Shown here one piece after another: positions 5,423 through 5,663 of a stretch of 5,663 nucleotides of DNA. The notes beneath the pieces are model-generated. The model worked only from the letters and a program-made list of their open reading frames with translations. It did no database searches and had not been told where the DNA came from. A program made the translations under genes and the position numbers. This DNA comes from DATDAH01 sp036525535 (lineage in GTDB: Bacteria > Actinomycetota > Acidimicrobiia > Acidimicrobiales > DATDAH01), in assembly GCA_036525535.1 (NCBI GenBank), contig DATDAH010000383.1, forward strand, positions 1-5,663, in the 5' to 3' direction. The first letter of the stretch is position 1; every line of letters starts with the position of its first letter.

Positions 5423-5663
5423 GTGTCCCTCGTCGTCTCCGACCTCTCCTTCGCCTATCCGGGCGACGCCGACCTCTTCTTCGAGGTCAGCTTCAAGTTG
5501 CCGCCGGGCGAGCACTGGGGGCTGGTGGGGGAGAACGGCAGCGGCAAGACGACCCTGATGAAGGTCCTGGCCGGCGAGCTGGAGGCGGCGACCGGCGACG
5601 TCCGGATGGGCGGCGAGGCGCTGTACCTCCGCCAGGACATCGGCTTCGCCACCGACCAGACGA
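5423..5663 (+). CDS. ABC-F family ATPase, N-terminal part (3' end outside window)
   Basis: Eighty codons are visible before the window ends. Seen: SLVVSDLSFAYPG (2-14) with Tyr12 as the probable adenine-stacking aromatic; Walker A GENGSGKTT (36-44); LAGELEAATGDVRMGGEALYLRQDIGF (49-75), where Gln71 is the Q-loop residue and the L-x-G-E-L...G-x-V pattern is typical of ABC-F proteins. These are soluble twin-ATPase proteins that act on the ribosome (translation factors of the EttA/Uup type, or antibiotic-resistance ribosome protectors). The diagnostic linker and second ATPase domain are outside the window, so the subgroup cannot be told. GTG 5423 is the only start between the in-frame stop at 5390-5392 and the conserved N-terminus, and AGGA lies 9 nt upstream. 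It shares the strand of the exporter-VOC operon but is 160 bp away, so it may have its own promoter. An ordinary transporter ATPase is a less likely reading. Confidence 0.85.
   Translation, partial: MSLVVSDLSFAYPGDADLFFEVSFKLPPGEHWGLVGENGSGKTTLMKVLAGELEAATGDVRMGGEALYLRQDIGFATDQT

Noticed and set aside
1..5663. Signs of mobile elements, CRISPR, toxin-antitoxin or phage defence genes
   Set aside because: No transposase, integrase, terminal repeats, spaced direct repeats outside the coding propeller, or defence-type domains were found. Base composition looks even across the window.

Overview
This is a very GC-rich window whose genes lean strongly toward G or C in third codon positions. It looks like an ordinary chromosomal segment of a high-GC actinobacterium. 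The actinobacterial-type MMPL transporter, the C-x-C thymidine kinase and the secreted Ig / peptidase-like / FG-GAP protein would fit the class Acidimicrobiia (Iamia-like organisms). That placement comes from recognising protein styles, not from any search. I see no rRNA, tRNA, CRISPR array, insertion sequence or prophage gene.

Layout. Positions 2-550 (+) hold the C-terminal part of an MMPL/RND membrane transporter. It meets a thymidine kinase gene, tdk (560-1189, -), tail to tail with only 9 bp between the stop codons. A perfect 10-bp hairpin just inside the transporter gene could end transcription of both. Upstream of tdk on the same strand, 55 bp away, is a 591-residue secreted protein (1245-3020, -). 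It has a signal peptide, an Ig-like domain, a metallopeptidase-like domain with an H...D...HxH arrangement, and six FG-GAP/VCBS-type repeats that probably form a beta-propeller.

A 138-bp divergent intergenic region (3021-3158) contains an 8-bp-arm inverted repeat (3110-3129), the best operator candidate in the window. To its right, on the + strand, is a compact operon: an ABC ATPase (3159-4058), an ABC-2 type permease (4055-4861, 4-bp overlap) and a small VOC/glyoxalase-fold protein (4894-5262). After a 160-bp gap comes the start of an ABC-F ATPase (5423 to the window edge).

How they may work together. The ATPase and permease almost certainly form one exporter. Their grouping with a VOC protein and an ABC-F protein recalls drug or toxin tolerance clusters, but each gene is also common as housekeeping, so this is only a hypothesis. 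tdk does nucleotide salvage and appears to have its own leaderless-type promoter. The secreted protein probably acts on or at the cell wall. I do not see a convincing wholly new system. The most noteworthy items are the secreted peptidase-propeller fusion, the divergent-promoter palindrome and the noncanonical motifs of the ABC ATPase.
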